NCBI GenBank assembly: GCA_965223305.1
Contig: CBDCWT010000086.1
Coordinates: 124,001-188,000 of the forward strand
Source: CBDCWT01 sp965223305
GTDB lineage: Bacteria > Planctomycetota > Planctomycetia > Pirellulales > Pirellulaceae
Length of the DNA: 64,000 bases
Reading direction: 5' to 3'
The position numbers and the translations under genes were made by a program. The notes below the pieces were generated by a model, which made no database searches, was not told where the DNA came from, and saw only the letters and a program-made list of their open reading frames with translations. Each line of letters opens with the position of its first letter. The first letter of the stretch is position 1. This document shows, in pieces, positions 53,345 through 61,883 of this stretch.

Positions 53345-53625
53345 CCAGCCCATCCGTAACTCGACGCGTGAGTTTTGAAGTTGTGCTGTTGGCTCAATCG
53401 GAACCCGATGCGTTAGCGAGGGAACAACTTGCGTTGGTGCATCAGATCTCCTCGCTTACGCTCTTTGAAGTTGCGCTCTTGGCCCAATCGGAAGCGCGAA
53501 GCGTAAGTGAGGGAATGACTTGCGTTGGTACTCCAACTCCCCCTCGCTGGCGCTTCGGGTTACGAAACACACGGTGAATCCGCTATCTTGTGCCTGCAGG
53601 AAGGCGAAAAGCGCAACTTCAAAAC
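53345..53625. repeat. Hairpin repeat family related to 10409-10480
   Basis: Two related units are present: TTTGAAGTTGTGCTGTTGGC at 53374 and TTTGAAGTTGCGCTCTTGGC at 53464, each followed by GCGTNAGNGAGGGAA...CTTGCGTTGGT and ending in CTCGCTGGCGCTTCGGGTTA near 53562. The tail GCGCAACTTCAAA at 53611-53623 is the inverted form of the start. The family is shared with 10409-10480. No gene is seen. Confidence 0.78.
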
Positions 53626-53805
53626 TAACCCGAATTATTCATGAGCGATCTGCTGCGAGGTCGTAAGTCCATCCGTGGCTTCGTCATGCTTCACAATTCT
53701 CCCTCGACGTATTGCTTCAATACGCCTGCGGAAGAATTGCTCGCCTTCCTTGCCACGAACGTACTTACAACCTCTCGCCACGATCTTCATGAATAATCCG
53801 GGCTA
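53626..53805. mobile_element. 180-bp snap-back MITE-like element, copy 2
   Basis: This copy is the reverse complement of 46894-47073 and, by eye, differs from it at about one base near an end. It is bounded by TA and has the same central hairpin. Beside it lies CGCTTCGGGTTA, the end of the preceding repeat family, so it too appears inserted within another repeat. Confidence 0.88.
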
Positions 53806-53865
53806 ACGCTTCGGGTTAGATTACAAAGGCCAGCTTCACGAGAATTCCGGGTTCGGGAGATCAGC

Positions 53866-54792
53866 ATGCGAAACACGAGCATTGTCGCGGCGGGATGGTG
53901 GGACTACACGACGTTGGACCGCGAGATCCTTGACGACGCCGCGCGACTTACTGCGCAGGATCTGCTCGGGCTCGCGCGGGACGGCTTTAGGGTCGAACTT
54001 TACGACTCACTTGAGGACTTCTACTTGGCCGAGGCGCTGGAGTACATCGAGGCGTGGAGGCTGGCGACCGCTGACCAGCCGGCAGGAATCTGTGGACCGA
54101 TTGGTCCCACCGAGCAACTTCCGCTGGTCGCTCGTTTGGTGAACGAGCTGGAAATCGATCTCCGCCACGCTCATTTCTGGGGCATGGACGAGTGGGTGGT
54201 TGACGGCCACGAAGTGCCCGAAGATTTCCCGCTCAGCTTTGCCCGCACGGATCGCCAGCTGCTCTTCGATCGCATCCGACCGGACCTGCAAATGCCAGCC
54301 GCCAATATTCATTTTCCAAAAGCGAACACGCATGAGTATTGCGAGTCGTGGAGTCAGGCAAGCTGCAAGACGATGCAAGGAGGGCAGGGAGAGGTTAAGC
54401 ACTGGGCATTCAACGACCCACCCCGCCGCGAAGCTCCTTACGACAAGGAGCCGCCGCCCGTCGAAGTCTATCGCCAGCTGGCGACGCGCGTCGTCGAGTT
54501 ACACCCTATGACTCTCATCCAGAACGCTAGGACTTCTGGTGGCGGCGTAGTCAGCAACGTGCCTACGCAAGCGGTTACGGTCGGCCCTGTGGAGACGTGG
54601 CAAGCTGAGAAAGTTTCCATCTGGCACGCCGGTCAGCATGACAATCCATTCGGCCAGCGGCTGACCGCGTTGATGATCTCCAAACGTATTTCGGACACTG
54701 CTGTGCCGATGTCACTGCTTGCCGATCATCCGAACGTGCAGTTCAATTACTTCCGCGGCGGCATAGGTGTTTGTGACATCGAAATGCACTGA
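53866..54792 (+). CDS. NagB-like sugar-phosphate isomerase/deaminase
   Basis: A 308-residue NagB/RpiA-fold protein. Compared with true NagB, the substrate loops are altered: ICGPIGPTEQLPLVARLV stands for the phosphate loop, AHFWGMDEWVVDGHE for the DEY loop, and GGQGEVKHWAFNDPP for GIGxNGHxxFNEP, keeping the key histidine and the F-N-x-P core. It lies just upstream of DUF1569 and LmbE genes on the same strand, so it probably works on an amino-sugar or sugar phosphate with them. The fused NagB-LmbE protein at 24657 shows the same pairing. Substrate unknown. Confidence 0.8.
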   Translation: MRNTSIVAAGWWDYTTLDREILDDAARLTAQDLLGLARDGFRVELYDSLEDFYLAEALEYIEAWRLATADQPAGICGPIGPTEQLPLVARLVNELEIDLRHAHFWGMDEWVVDGHEVPEDFPLSFARTDRQLLFDRIRPDLQMPAANIHFPKANTHEYCESWSQASCKTMQGGQGEVKHWAFNDPPRREAPYDKEPPPVEVYRQLATRVVELHPMTLIQNARTSGGGVVSNVPTQAVTVGPVETWQAEKVSIWHAGQHDNPFGQRLTALMISKRISDTAVPMSLLADHPNVQFNYFRGGIGVCDIEMH

Positions 54793-54819
54793 TTTCCCAT
54801 TTCCATGGAGCAACGTGTT

Positions 54820-55314
54820 ATGAGCGACCAAGTGGATACGCGCAGCGTAGCCGGTCATCGGACACTGCGTTTTCAATCGATCAGCGAAGTGCTGGCGGAA
54901 ATTGACCGAATCGTGCAGGCCGAAGAGAGGGGCCAGCTGCGAAGTCTCGGCAACTGGACGGCCGGCCAAGTGATGTCGCACGTCGCGGCTTGGATTGAGT
55001 ATGGATACGAGGGCTTTCCATTGGAGCCACCACCTTGGTTTATTCGCTGGATTCTGCGTTGGCAGCTGAAGAAGTATCTGCGGGATGGAATGGCGCGCGG
55101 GATGCGGATTCCCAAGGTCGAGCAGGGAACCTATGGGATAGATGAGGCGCCGACGTTCGAAGCGGCGGAGCGGTTAAAGGCGGCTTTTCGGCGGTTAGAG
55201 AGTGGCGAACCGGCCAAGTTCGATAGCCCCGCTTTTGGCGAGATGTCCCACGAGAGTCGCGTTCAACTCAATCTCAGGCATGCGGAATTACATTTGGGTT
55301 TCTTGAGTTATTGA
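54820..55314 (+). CDS. DUF1569 (DinB-like) protein
   Basis: A 164-residue protein of the DinB/DUF1569 group, a four-helix bundle that can bind a metal through histidines. Visible conserved parts are LGNWTAGQVMSHVAAWIEYG and, at the end, LNLRHAELHLGFLSY. Related proteins include metal-dependent thiol transferases. The chosen ATG at 54820 has a GGAG ribosome site. It is 27 bp from the NagB-like gene and 61 bp from the LmbE gene, so an operon is likely. Its own reaction is unknown. Confidence 0.85.
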   Translation: MSDQVDTRSVAGHRTLRFQSISEVLAEIDRIVQAEERGQLRSLGNWTAGQVMSHVAAWIEYGYEGFPLEPPPWFIRWILRWQLKKYLRDGMARGMRIPKVEQGTYGIDEAPTFEAAERLKAAFRRLESGEPAKFDSPAFGEMSHESRVQLNLRHAELHLGFLSY

Positions 55315-55375
55315 ACTTGGCTGCCGGCGCCGCCTGGCGCGATTGGGGAACGTGGCTCGATTCGAGAAGGAACAG

Positions 55376-56143
55376 ATGATGAGAAAAGTCTTGGCCGTCG
55401 GAGCTCATCCGGACGACATCGAGTTCTTTATGTCCGGCACGCTGATGTTGTTGCAGGAGAGTGGGTACGAGGTCCACTATCTGAATTTGGCCAATGGCTG
55501 CTGTGGGACGAGCGAGTACGACGCAGCCACTATTACCGGCATCCGTCGGGAGGAGTCGATCGCGGCTGCCGCGCGAATCGGTGCCGTCCATCACGAGAGC
55601 CTCTGTGATGATCTGGGCATCTTTTACGACCGGCCCACGCTGGCCAAGGTCGCGTCTCTATTTCGGGAAGTAGGTCCGGAGATCTTGCTGACTCACTCGC
55701 CAACCGACTACATGGAGGATCACATGAACGCCTGCCGGTTGGCTGTAACCGCGGCGTTTGCGCGTGGGATGCCCAACTTTGCGACCGATCCGCTGCATCC
55801 GGTGATTCATGGACCGGTGACCATTTACCACGCACAACCCTATTCTCACCGCGATCCGTTGCGGCAACCGGTCGTCCCCGATTTGTTCGTCGATGTTACC
55901 AGCGTAGAAGACCGCAAGATTGAGATGCTGGCCGAGCACGCCAGCCAGAAAAAATGGCTGGACGAGAGCCAAGGCCACAACTCCTACTTGGAAACCCTAC
56001 GGGAGCTAGACGCTGAGTGTGGTCGGATGTCCGGTATGTTCGAGTACGCCGAAGGATGGCGGCGTCATCTGCATCTCGGCTTCTGCGCTGAAGATGCGGA
56101 TCCGCTACATGATGCGCTGCCAGATAGAATATTGGTTGCTTGA
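55376..56143 (+). CDS. LmbE/PIG-L family deacetylase
   Basis: A 255-residue LmbE-like protein. The zinc motif is VGAHPDDIEFFMSGTL close to the start, with the later histidine cluster in THSPTDYMEDHMNACRLAV. The family removes acetyl groups from N-acetylglucosamine-containing compounds, as in mycothiol, bacillithiol and GPI anchor synthesis. Its neighbours are the NagB-like and DUF1569 genes. DinB-like proteins handle bacillithiol-type thiols in other bacteria, so a thiol-sugar pathway is a reasonable but unproven idea. ATG 55376 follows GAGAAGGAACAG. Confidence 0.9.
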   Translation: MMRKVLAVGAHPDDIEFFMSGTLMLLQESGYEVHYLNLANGCCGTSEYDAATITGIRREESIAAAARIGAVHHESLCDDLGIFYDRPTLAKVASLFREVGPEILLTHSPTDYMEDHMNACRLAVTAAFARGMPNFATDPLHPVIHGPVTIYHAQPYSHRDPLRQPVVPDLFVDVTSVEDRKIEMLAEHASQKKWLDESQGHNSYLETLRELDAECGRMSGMFEYAEGWRRHLHLGFCAEDADPLHDALPDRILVA

Positions 56144-56282
56144 GGATGATCACTGCAGTGAACTGTGTTTGGGTGAACACGAGAGGCTACGCGAGCGAGT
56201 TTGTTGCTGGCGGTGGGGCTGCTGCTACTCCTGTCCCTGATCGAGGTCCAAACCTGCCTGACTGAACGCGGCCGTTTCGCCC

Positions 56283-57917
56283 ATGACCGACAACATGCTG
56301 GTCCATTTCGAACAGCTGCTGCAAGACTGCCAGCGTCTGTATTTGTCGAGTGCCGAGCTGTGCGTCGAGCAGTTTCCTAGCTTCCTGCCGGGGCCGGCAG
56401 GTGAGTTCGTCGAGCTAATGGACGATCTGCACAAAGGTCTACTGATCAAGGTTTACGTCGAGATGGTCGCCGCCGACGCTCGTTGGTCGCCGGAAGAGAA
56501 GCAGCTTGGCCAGCTGTTGTTTCACCATATCTGGCCTGGCAAGGTCAGCAAGAGTTCGCTCCGCGAGGCGGCGAACCACGTTTTCGAGGAGGCTGACAAG
56601 CTGAAGTGGCACAGTCTGGTTCGTCCCTTCAGCCAGATTGCGCCGCTCCGTGACAGGGTAGGCGAGCTGGAGACCATTGTCTTGCGAATCGCCAATCTGG
56701 TGGCCAAGGTTGACGGCAATTTTACTGGAGCCGAGAACCGCCGGTTGGAATCGGTTCAGCGTGAGTTGGAGCTCCACTTGCAACTGCCCATTGCTCCCCA
56801 AGCGCACGAGCAGTCCAGCGCGATGTCGGCGCAAGCGGTCCAGCAATTGCGTCAGGATACAGAAGAGGTACGAACTCAGTGTGAGGTCCGCAGCCACGCC
56901 ACTCTCGAGGCCGAGACCAGATCTGCCGAGGAACGGCTGAGCGAGGCGCTCGACCGCCTCGATGCGCTTACGGGCTTGCGACAAGTCAAACAGGAGATAC
57001 GGACGCTGACGAACTTCCTACGTCTGCAACAGCAACGGGCGGCTGCTGGGCTACCCCAGACAGATCTCAGTTTGCATCTTGTATTTGGTGGCAATCCGGG
57101 AACCGGCAAGACGACAGTGGCTCGGATCGTGGGCCAGGTCTACGGTTCAATGGGCATCCTCAACAGCGGCCACCTGATCGAAACGGATCGCAGCGGGTTG
57201 GTTGCCGAGTACGCAGGGCAAACAGGACCTAAGACGAATAAGAAAATTGATGAAGCGCTGGACGGGGTCCTGTTCATCGACGAAGCCTACAGCCTCGTTG
57301 CTGAGTCGGGGGAGGATCCTTACGGCCGGGAGGCAATCCAGTCGTTGCTCAAGCGGATGGAGGACGACCGCCGGCGTCTGGTTGTGATCTTAGCTGGATA
57401 CCCGGGACCGATGGACCAACTGCTGCGTAGCAATCCGGGGCTCTCCTCTCGGTTTAACACCAAGCTGACGTTCGAGGATTACTCTCCGGGCGAGCTGTGC
57501 CGGATCTTTGGTAGGCTCTGCGAGCATAACCACTACCGCCTACCGCCAAAAGCGCAGCTACGTTTGTTGCTCGGATTTCATTGGTTGCACCGGCATCGCG
57601 ACGAGCACTTCGGCAATGGCCGGCTGGTTCGCAATGTGTTCGAGCTAGCGATCCGGCGGCTGGCGAACCGCATTGCTTCGGTCAGTGATATTTCCGAGGG
57701 ATTGCTAACCACGATCGAGCCTGAGGATGTCCAGTTCGAGAGAGTACCGGCAGAAGTGTGGCAGCAGGATGTCGCAGCGCTGCAGCTCACCGCACACTGC
57801 GAGGGCTGTGGCGATGTCACCGTGGCACCTGCCCGATTCCTAGGTCGCCGCGTCCGCTGCCGGCGCTGTGACCATCGCTTTGTCCTGGATTGGGGAGAGC
57901 TGGACACCGTCGAATGA
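56283..57917 (+). CDS. CbbX/SpoVK-like AAA ATPase with TerB-like and zinc-ribbon parts
   Basis: A 544-residue ATPase of unusual make-up. The N-terminal part has two TerB-like motifs (VAADARWSPEEKQL near 62-75 and AKVDGNFTGAENRRLESV near 141-158). A coiled region (about 185-225) leads to a CbbX-type AAA module: GLRQVKQEIRTL, Walker A FGGNPGTGKTT at 268-278, Walker B VLFIDEAYSL and sensor ILAGYPGPMDQLLRSNPGLS. The C-terminus adds a zinc ribbon, CEGCGDVTV and VRCRRCDHRF. CbbX-type AAA proteins remodel other proteins, such as inhibited Rubisco. No Rubisco gene is present, so the target is unknown. Confidence 0.87.
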   Translation: MTDNMLVHFEQLLQDCQRLYLSSAELCVEQFPSFLPGPAGEFVELMDDLHKGLLIKVYVEMVAADARWSPEEKQLGQLLFHHIWPGKVSKSSLREAANHVFEEADKLKWHSLVRPFSQIAPLRDRVGELETIVLRIANLVAKVDGNFTGAENRRLESVQRELELHLQLPIAPQAHEQSSAMSAQAVQQLRQDTEEVRTQCEVRSHATLEAETRSAEERLSEALDRLDALTGLRQVKQEIRTLTNFLRLQQQRAAAGLPQTDLSLHLVFGGNPGTGKTTVARIVGQVYGSMGILNSGHLIETDRSGLVAEYAGQTGPKTNKKIDEALDGVLFIDEAYSLVAESGEDPYGREAIQSLLKRMEDDRRRLVVILAGYPGPMDQLLRSNPGLSSRFNTKLTFEDYSPGELCRIFGRLCEHNHYRLPPKAQLRLLLGFHWLHRHRDEHFGNGRLVRNVFELAIRRLANRIASVSDISEGLLTTIEPEDVQFERVPAEVWQQDVAALQLTAHCEGCGDVTVAPARFLGRRVRCRRCDHRFVLDWGELDTVE

Positions 57918-58070
57918 GGTGTCGTTGGAGTCGCGAAACGAGTCGATTTGTGGCAGAATTGGCCTGGCTCGGTGTGACCGCGCCGAATCTACGAAATCCC
58001 CACCCGGCGCAGGTTCGACTACAATGGAACGCTTGCGTCTTCCCAAACCCCTATCGACCGAGGGCTGCTA

Positions 58071-58628
58071 ATGCTGAAGGACGTCTTGCTATCCCTGCCA
58101 GGTGTTGCACTGACCATTATCTGTTGGGGCGCTTACGGATCGGTACTTCACAAGGGTCAGCATGACTTGGACGGTAGCCGGCTCAAGCCGTTGATTTGTG
58201 TCGGCATGGCCTATTTTATCATCGCGATCATATTGCCGGTGGTGCTGCTGGCGATGCAGGGGAAGCTGGGTGGTGGATGGTCAGCTTCGGGGATTTCTTG
58301 GAGCCTGGCTGCCGGCGCCGCGGGCGCCCTGGGAGCGTTGGGGATCATCCTGGCGCTGACCTCGGGTGGCAGTCCGGTCTATGTGATGCCCCTCGTCTTT
58401 GGGTGTGCGCCGATTGTCAACGTTGCCGTCTCCATGTACTTTGCGAAGATACCTTGGGCCAATGTCAGTCCTTGGTTCCTCGCGGGACTAATTCTCGTTT
58501 CGGTTGGTGCTGTCACGGTGTTGGTTTTCCAGCCACGAGCTGGCAAAGCACCTCCCAAACCCAAACCTGCCGCCGCAACTCAACCTGCCGCGGAGCAGCC
58601 TCCGACTTCCGACGAGGGAGCAGAATGA
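58071..58628 (+). CDS. Half-size DMT-type membrane protein
   Basis: A 185-residue membrane protein with about five hydrophobic segments. The stretch VALTIICWGAYGSVLHKGQH and the later GAAGALGALGIILALTSGGS resemble drug/metabolite or sugar-uptake transporters of the DMT superfamily, but it is only half the usual length of about 300. Such half-size members work as dimers. The C-terminal tail (about 150-185) is rich in proline and alanine and is not membrane-like. It is preceded by the AAA ATPase gene at 153 bp. Substrate unknown. Confidence 0.7.
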   Translation: MLKDVLLSLPGVALTIICWGAYGSVLHKGQHDLDGSRLKPLICVGMAYFIIAIILPVVLLAMQGKLGGGWSASGISWSLAAGAAGALGALGIILALTSGGSPVYVMPLVFGCAPIVNVAVSMYFAKIPWANVSPWFLAGLILVSVGAVTVLVFQPRAGKAPPKPKPAAATQPAAEQPPTSDEGAE

Positions 58629-58697
58629 TCTTGCATCAGCAGGATTTCGCCGCAACCACTCGGGACTGAGTCGCGGAGGCAACTCAGAGGACACCCA

Positions 58698-59087
58698 GTG
58701 GAGCGTCAAGACCGCGACATGCCACCGGCCCGGCAGACGCCCGAGCAGGCGATGCAGCGCATCGATACACTGCTGGCGCACCTTTGGATGATCCGCACGT
58801 TTCTGAAACACTCGGAGGAGGCCGAGGAAGATCAGGAACTCCGGGACGTTCACCGCGAGCTCTATGACTACATGCTGGCGTTGGGACCGCCGTTGAAAGC
58901 TGCTGACGCGACCGCCTACTTGAAGCAGGCTCATAAGAAGTACAGCAAGCTGAAGCGTGCCGAGGAGTTATTTGTTGAGATCCAGCCAGAGGTGTCGTCG
59001 CACACCAACTTCAAGATGGCGGCTCAGTCGCTCGTAGCCGTGGTTTCAGAGATCGGTGAGATTCTGGCGATGGCTCGGTCGGGATAA
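58698..59087 (+). CDS. Small conserved helical protein of unknown function
   Basis: A 129-residue, mostly helical, charged protein without membrane segments. The stretch AHLWMIRTFLKHSEEAEEDQ and the following LRDVHRELYDYMLALGPPL look conserved from memory of other planctomycete genomes. The start GTG at 58698 follows GAGG by about 8 bases. It has no recognised domain, and the neighbours give no clue to its role. Confidence 0.7.
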   Translation: MERQDRDMPPARQTPEQAMQRIDTLLAHLWMIRTFLKHSEEAEEDQELRDVHRELYDYMLALGPPLKAADATAYLKQAHKKYSKLKRAEELFVEIQPEVSSHTNFKMAAQSLVAVVSEIGEILAMARSG

Positions 59088-59161
59088 AACTCGGCAGCAG
59101 TCGCCAGCACGCTCGGTCTCTGTCCTCCTCCTGTAGGGCGGTTACGGCACACGGAGTGTGT

Positions 59162-59530
59162 CTAGGACCTTTGGTTCTCTGCTTCGTAGCATGCGGTTAC
59201 GTTGGTACGGATGCCTCCCCGTGGAGTGAACGCGGCCACCAGCTTGAGCCGGCGTGGCTGGAGAAGTGTTACCAGGTCTTCGAGGATCCGATTGGTCACG
59301 TGTTCGTAGAAGATCCCTTCGTTGCGAAACTGCTGTAGGTAAAGCTTGAGGCTCTTCAGTTCGACACATTTCAGGTCCGGCGTGTAGGTGAAAGTCAGCG
59401 TGCCGAAGTCCGGTTGGCCGGTTTTCGGGCAGACTGAGGTGAATTCAGGGCAGATGATCTCGATTTCATAGTCTCGCCTTGGAAACTGATTGTCAAAAAC
59501 CTCGAGTATCTCCGGAAAGTTGTCGGGCAT
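59162..59530 (-). CDS. queF: NADPH-dependent preQ0 reductase QueF
   Basis: A 122-residue short (type I) QueF. The catalytic cysteine lies in FTSVCPKTGQPDFGTL, followed by CVELKSLKLYLQQFRNEGIF, FYEHVTNRILEDL and a C-terminal FTPRGGIRTNV. It reduces the nitrile of preQ0 to the amine preQ1 on the way to queuosine in tRNA. The ATG at 59530 has a strong GAGGAGG ribosome site. It is divergent from queE, the enzyme three steps earlier, and a strong hairpin lies between them. Confidence 0.95.
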   Translation of the reverse strand: MPDNFPEILEVFDNQFPRRDYEIEIICPEFTSVCPKTGQPDFGTLTFTYTPDLKCVELKSLKLYLQQFRNEGIFYEHVTNRILEDLVTLLQPRRLKLVAAFTPRGGIRTNVTACYEAENQRS

Positions 59531-59581
59531 TTGTGTTCCTCCTCTGTATGGCATTGTGTCATCAAGTGCCGAACAGGCCCA

Positions 59582-59606
59582 GCCCGCCTCACCGATTGAG
59601 GCGGGC
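59582..59606. promoter_or_regulatory. Perfect 10-bp hairpin between queF and queE
   Basis: GCCCGCCTCA (59582-59591) and TGAGGCGGGC (59597-59606) form a perfect stem with a 5-base loop. It lies 52 bp upstream of the queF start in its leader region. No T-tract follows on either strand, so it is not a simple terminator. It may regulate the divergent pair, but I could not fit it to a known preQ1 riboswitch. Confidence 0.45.
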
Positions 59607-59832
59607 GACGCACACGGCGCCCGGTCGAGTCTGCTTACCGCGGTAATTCCGTTCTGCTAGGCTTTGATTCGTGGGCAGTCCGTGGCGTGGTACCTTGGTT
59701 AGAGGGTTTGGTTTTCAGAGCCCTGTTCCCGCCGTCGCGGAGAAGTGTATGGGCGGTAGAGTGTCAGAACCACCCTACCGTCTCCGGTCGACGGAACAGT
59801 TTGAAGACACATTGTTAGCGAGGGGCGAAAGC

Positions 59833-60519
59833 ATGCGGATTGCCGAGATTTACCGGTCGATTCAAGGAGAGGGTCTGCTGTCCGGAACCAGCAGCATATT
59901 TGTCCGCGCGTCGGGCTGTAATCTGAGGTGTTGGTTTTGTGATACGCCGTTCACTTCCTGGCGAGCCAGCGGTGACGACTTGGCGGTGGACGAGATTGTG
60001 CGGAAGGTCGACGCCTTCGGCGGTTCCCATGTGGTGTTGACCGGTGGCGAGCCGATGTTGTTCGCCGAGTTGATCCCTCTTTGCCAGCGGCTGCATCAGT
60101 CAGGTTACCACCTGACCGTCGAGACTGCCGGTACGCTCTACTTGCCGTTGGAGTGTGACTTGATGTCGATCAGCCCCAAGCTGGCTAACTCGGTGCCATC
60201 GGTTGGGAAGGCTGGGGCTTGGAGGCAGCGTCACGACCAGACAAGGGATGCGCCTGAGGTGATTCGCAGACTCATCACCGAGTACGACTACCAATTCAAG
60301 TTTGTCATCGACCGGCCCCAAGACTGCGACGAGGTCGAACAGTATCTTGTTCGGTATCCGGAAATCGAGCGGAAGCGAGTCATGTTGATGCCGCAGGGCA
60401 CAGATGTTTTCGGGCTAGCTGAAGTTGCTCAGTGGCTCGCCCCTCGCTGTGATGAGATTGGGCTGGCGTATTGCCCGCGACTACACATCGAGCAGTTCGG
60501 GTTCGTGCGTGGCACTTGA
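59833..60519 (+). CDS. queE: 7-carboxy-7-deazaguanine synthase QueE
   Basis: A 228-residue radical SAM enzyme. Its motif SGCNLRCWFCDTPFTSW has CxxxCxxC form and is followed by LTGGEPMLF. The N-terminal RIAEIYRSIQGEGLLSGTSS is the standard QueE start. It converts carboxytetrahydropterin to 7-carboxy-7-deazaguanine, the precursor of preQ0. With queF on the other side, two of the queuosine genes cluster here; queC and queD are not in the window. The ATG at 59833 follows GAGGGG. Confidence 0.93.
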   Translation: MRIAEIYRSIQGEGLLSGTSSIFVRASGCNLRCWFCDTPFTSWRASGDDLAVDEIVRKVDAFGGSHVVLTGGEPMLFAELIPLCQRLHQSGYHLTVETAGTLYLPLECDLMSISPKLANSVPSVGKAGAWRQRHDQTRDAPEVIRRLITEYDYQFKFVIDRPQDCDEVEQYLVRYPEIERKRVMLMPQGTDVFGLAEVAQWLAPRCDEIGLAYCPRLHIEQFGFVRGT

Positions 60520-60575
60520 GACGTCAAGCCGACCGACGACTCTCTGACGACTTTGGCCTTGCTACGAGCGGTCGT

Positions 60576-61874
60576 ATGTCGAACCGAGATAGCTTGCAAC
60601 ACTTGGCGATGCCCGACTGGCAGCGATCAGGAATGCCACATGTTTGGATGCCGTACACTCAGATGAAAACAGCGCCGCCGCCGATTGCGGTGGAATCGAC
60701 CGAGGGTGTGCATCTGATACTGGCCGACGGCAGCCGACTGATCGACGGCCTGGCGTCATGGTGGACCGCCTGCCATGGCTACAACCATCCCCACATTCGC
60801 GAAGCCGTCGCTGCTCAGCTGGGGCGTATGCCCCATGTGATGTTTGGGGGAATTGTCCACGAGGGGGCGCTCGAGTTGGCGTCACGGCTTGCCGCGCTGC
60901 TGCCGGGGACGCTAGACCACGTTTTCTTCTGTGACTCGGGATCGGTAGCTGTCGAAGTGGCCATGAAGATAGCTGTTCAGTATGGACTGAACCAAGGGTT
61001 TACCGGCCGCACCAAATTTGTCTGCTTTCGTCACGCCTATCACGGCGACACGGTGGGTGCCATGTCTCTGTGTGATCCGGTCAACAGCATGCATTCTCTT
61101 TTTCAGGGATTCTTGCTGGAGCAGTTACCGCTGGATATTCCACGCGATCCGGCGGAGGCGGCGCGTTTCGCCAAGTTTTTGGGCGACCACCGCCGTGAAA
61201 TTGCCGGCGTGGTGATCGAACCGCTCGTACAAGGCGCTGGCGGCATGAAGTTCCACCCGCCGGAAGCTCTGACGGTGATCCGCCGGGTGTGTGATGAGGA
61301 GAACTTGCTGCTGATCGCGGACGAAATTGCGACCGGCTTTGGCAGGACCGGCAGCATGTTTGCCTGCGAGCAGGCGGGCGTCGTGCCGGACATTATCTGC
61401 CTTGGCAAAGCGCTAACCGGGGGAACGTTGGGGATGGCGGCGACAGTCGCAACCCAAGAGGTGTGGGAGAAGTTCTACACAGACGATCCGCAGCAGGCAC
61501 TCATGCACGGTCCGACGTTCATGGCCAATCCGTTGGCCTGTGCGGCGGCGAATGCGTCGCTGGACCTATTCGAGTTGGAGCCGCGACTAGAGCAAGTTCA
61601 ACAGATCGAAAAGTTCATGAGCTCTGCCTTGCAGCCGTGCGCAGAACTAGCGGGGGTCGTCGATGTGCGTTGTAAAGGGGCGGTGGGAGTTGTCCAAGTG
61701 CGGCAACTGCACAGCGTCCAGCGGATGCGCGACCGCTTTATCGAAGAGGGGGTCTGGCTACGCCCATTCAACGACATGGTTTATCTCACGCCGTCGTTTT
61801 CAATCACGCCGGAGGAGCTCGAGACGCTTTGCACCGCAACAGTCCGCGTGATGACGGAATGGTCACACTGGTAG
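60576..61874 (+). CDS. bioA: Adenosylmethionine-8-amino-7-oxononanoate aminotransferase
   Basis: A 432-residue class III aminotransferase. BioA landmarks are HVWMPYTQMKTAPPPI, ASWWTACHGYNHPHIREAV and the PLP lysine in DIICLGKALTGGTLGM. It uses S-adenosylmethionine to aminate KAPA, giving DAPA in biotin synthesis. No other bio gene is adjacent. It runs convergently toward the deaminase gene with only 9 bp between their stops. The start at 60576 is chosen because the longer frame overlaps queE. Confidence 0.94.
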   Translation: MSNRDSLQHLAMPDWQRSGMPHVWMPYTQMKTAPPPIAVESTEGVHLILADGSRLIDGLASWWTACHGYNHPHIREAVAAQLGRMPHVMFGGIVHEGALELASRLAALLPGTLDHVFFCDSGSVAVEVAMKIAVQYGLNQGFTGRTKFVCFRHAYHGDTVGAMSLCDPVNSMHSLFQGFLLEQLPLDIPRDPAEAARFAKFLGDHRREIAGVVIEPLVQGAGGMKFHPPEALTVIRRVCDEENLLLIADEIATGFGRTGSMFACEQAGVVPDIICLGKALTGGTLGMAATVATQEVWEKFYTDDPQQALMHGPTFMANPLACAAANASLDLFELEPRLEQVQQIEKFMSSALQPCAELAGVVDVRCKGAVGVVQVRQLHSVQRMRDRFIEEGVWLRPFNDMVYLTPSFSITPEELETLCTATVRVMTEWSHW

Positions 61875-61883
61875 ATCTCAGCG

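Noticed and set aside
53641..53795. A 51-codon reading frame (MSDLLRGRKSIRGFVML...) inside the 180-bp element
   Set aside because: It follows from the snap-back symmetry of the element; no ribosome site or protein family supports it.
59531..59832. Known preQ1 riboswitch
   Set aside because: The compact preQ1-I core (short stem with an A-rich tail near the start codon) was not found; only a plain hairpin is visible.
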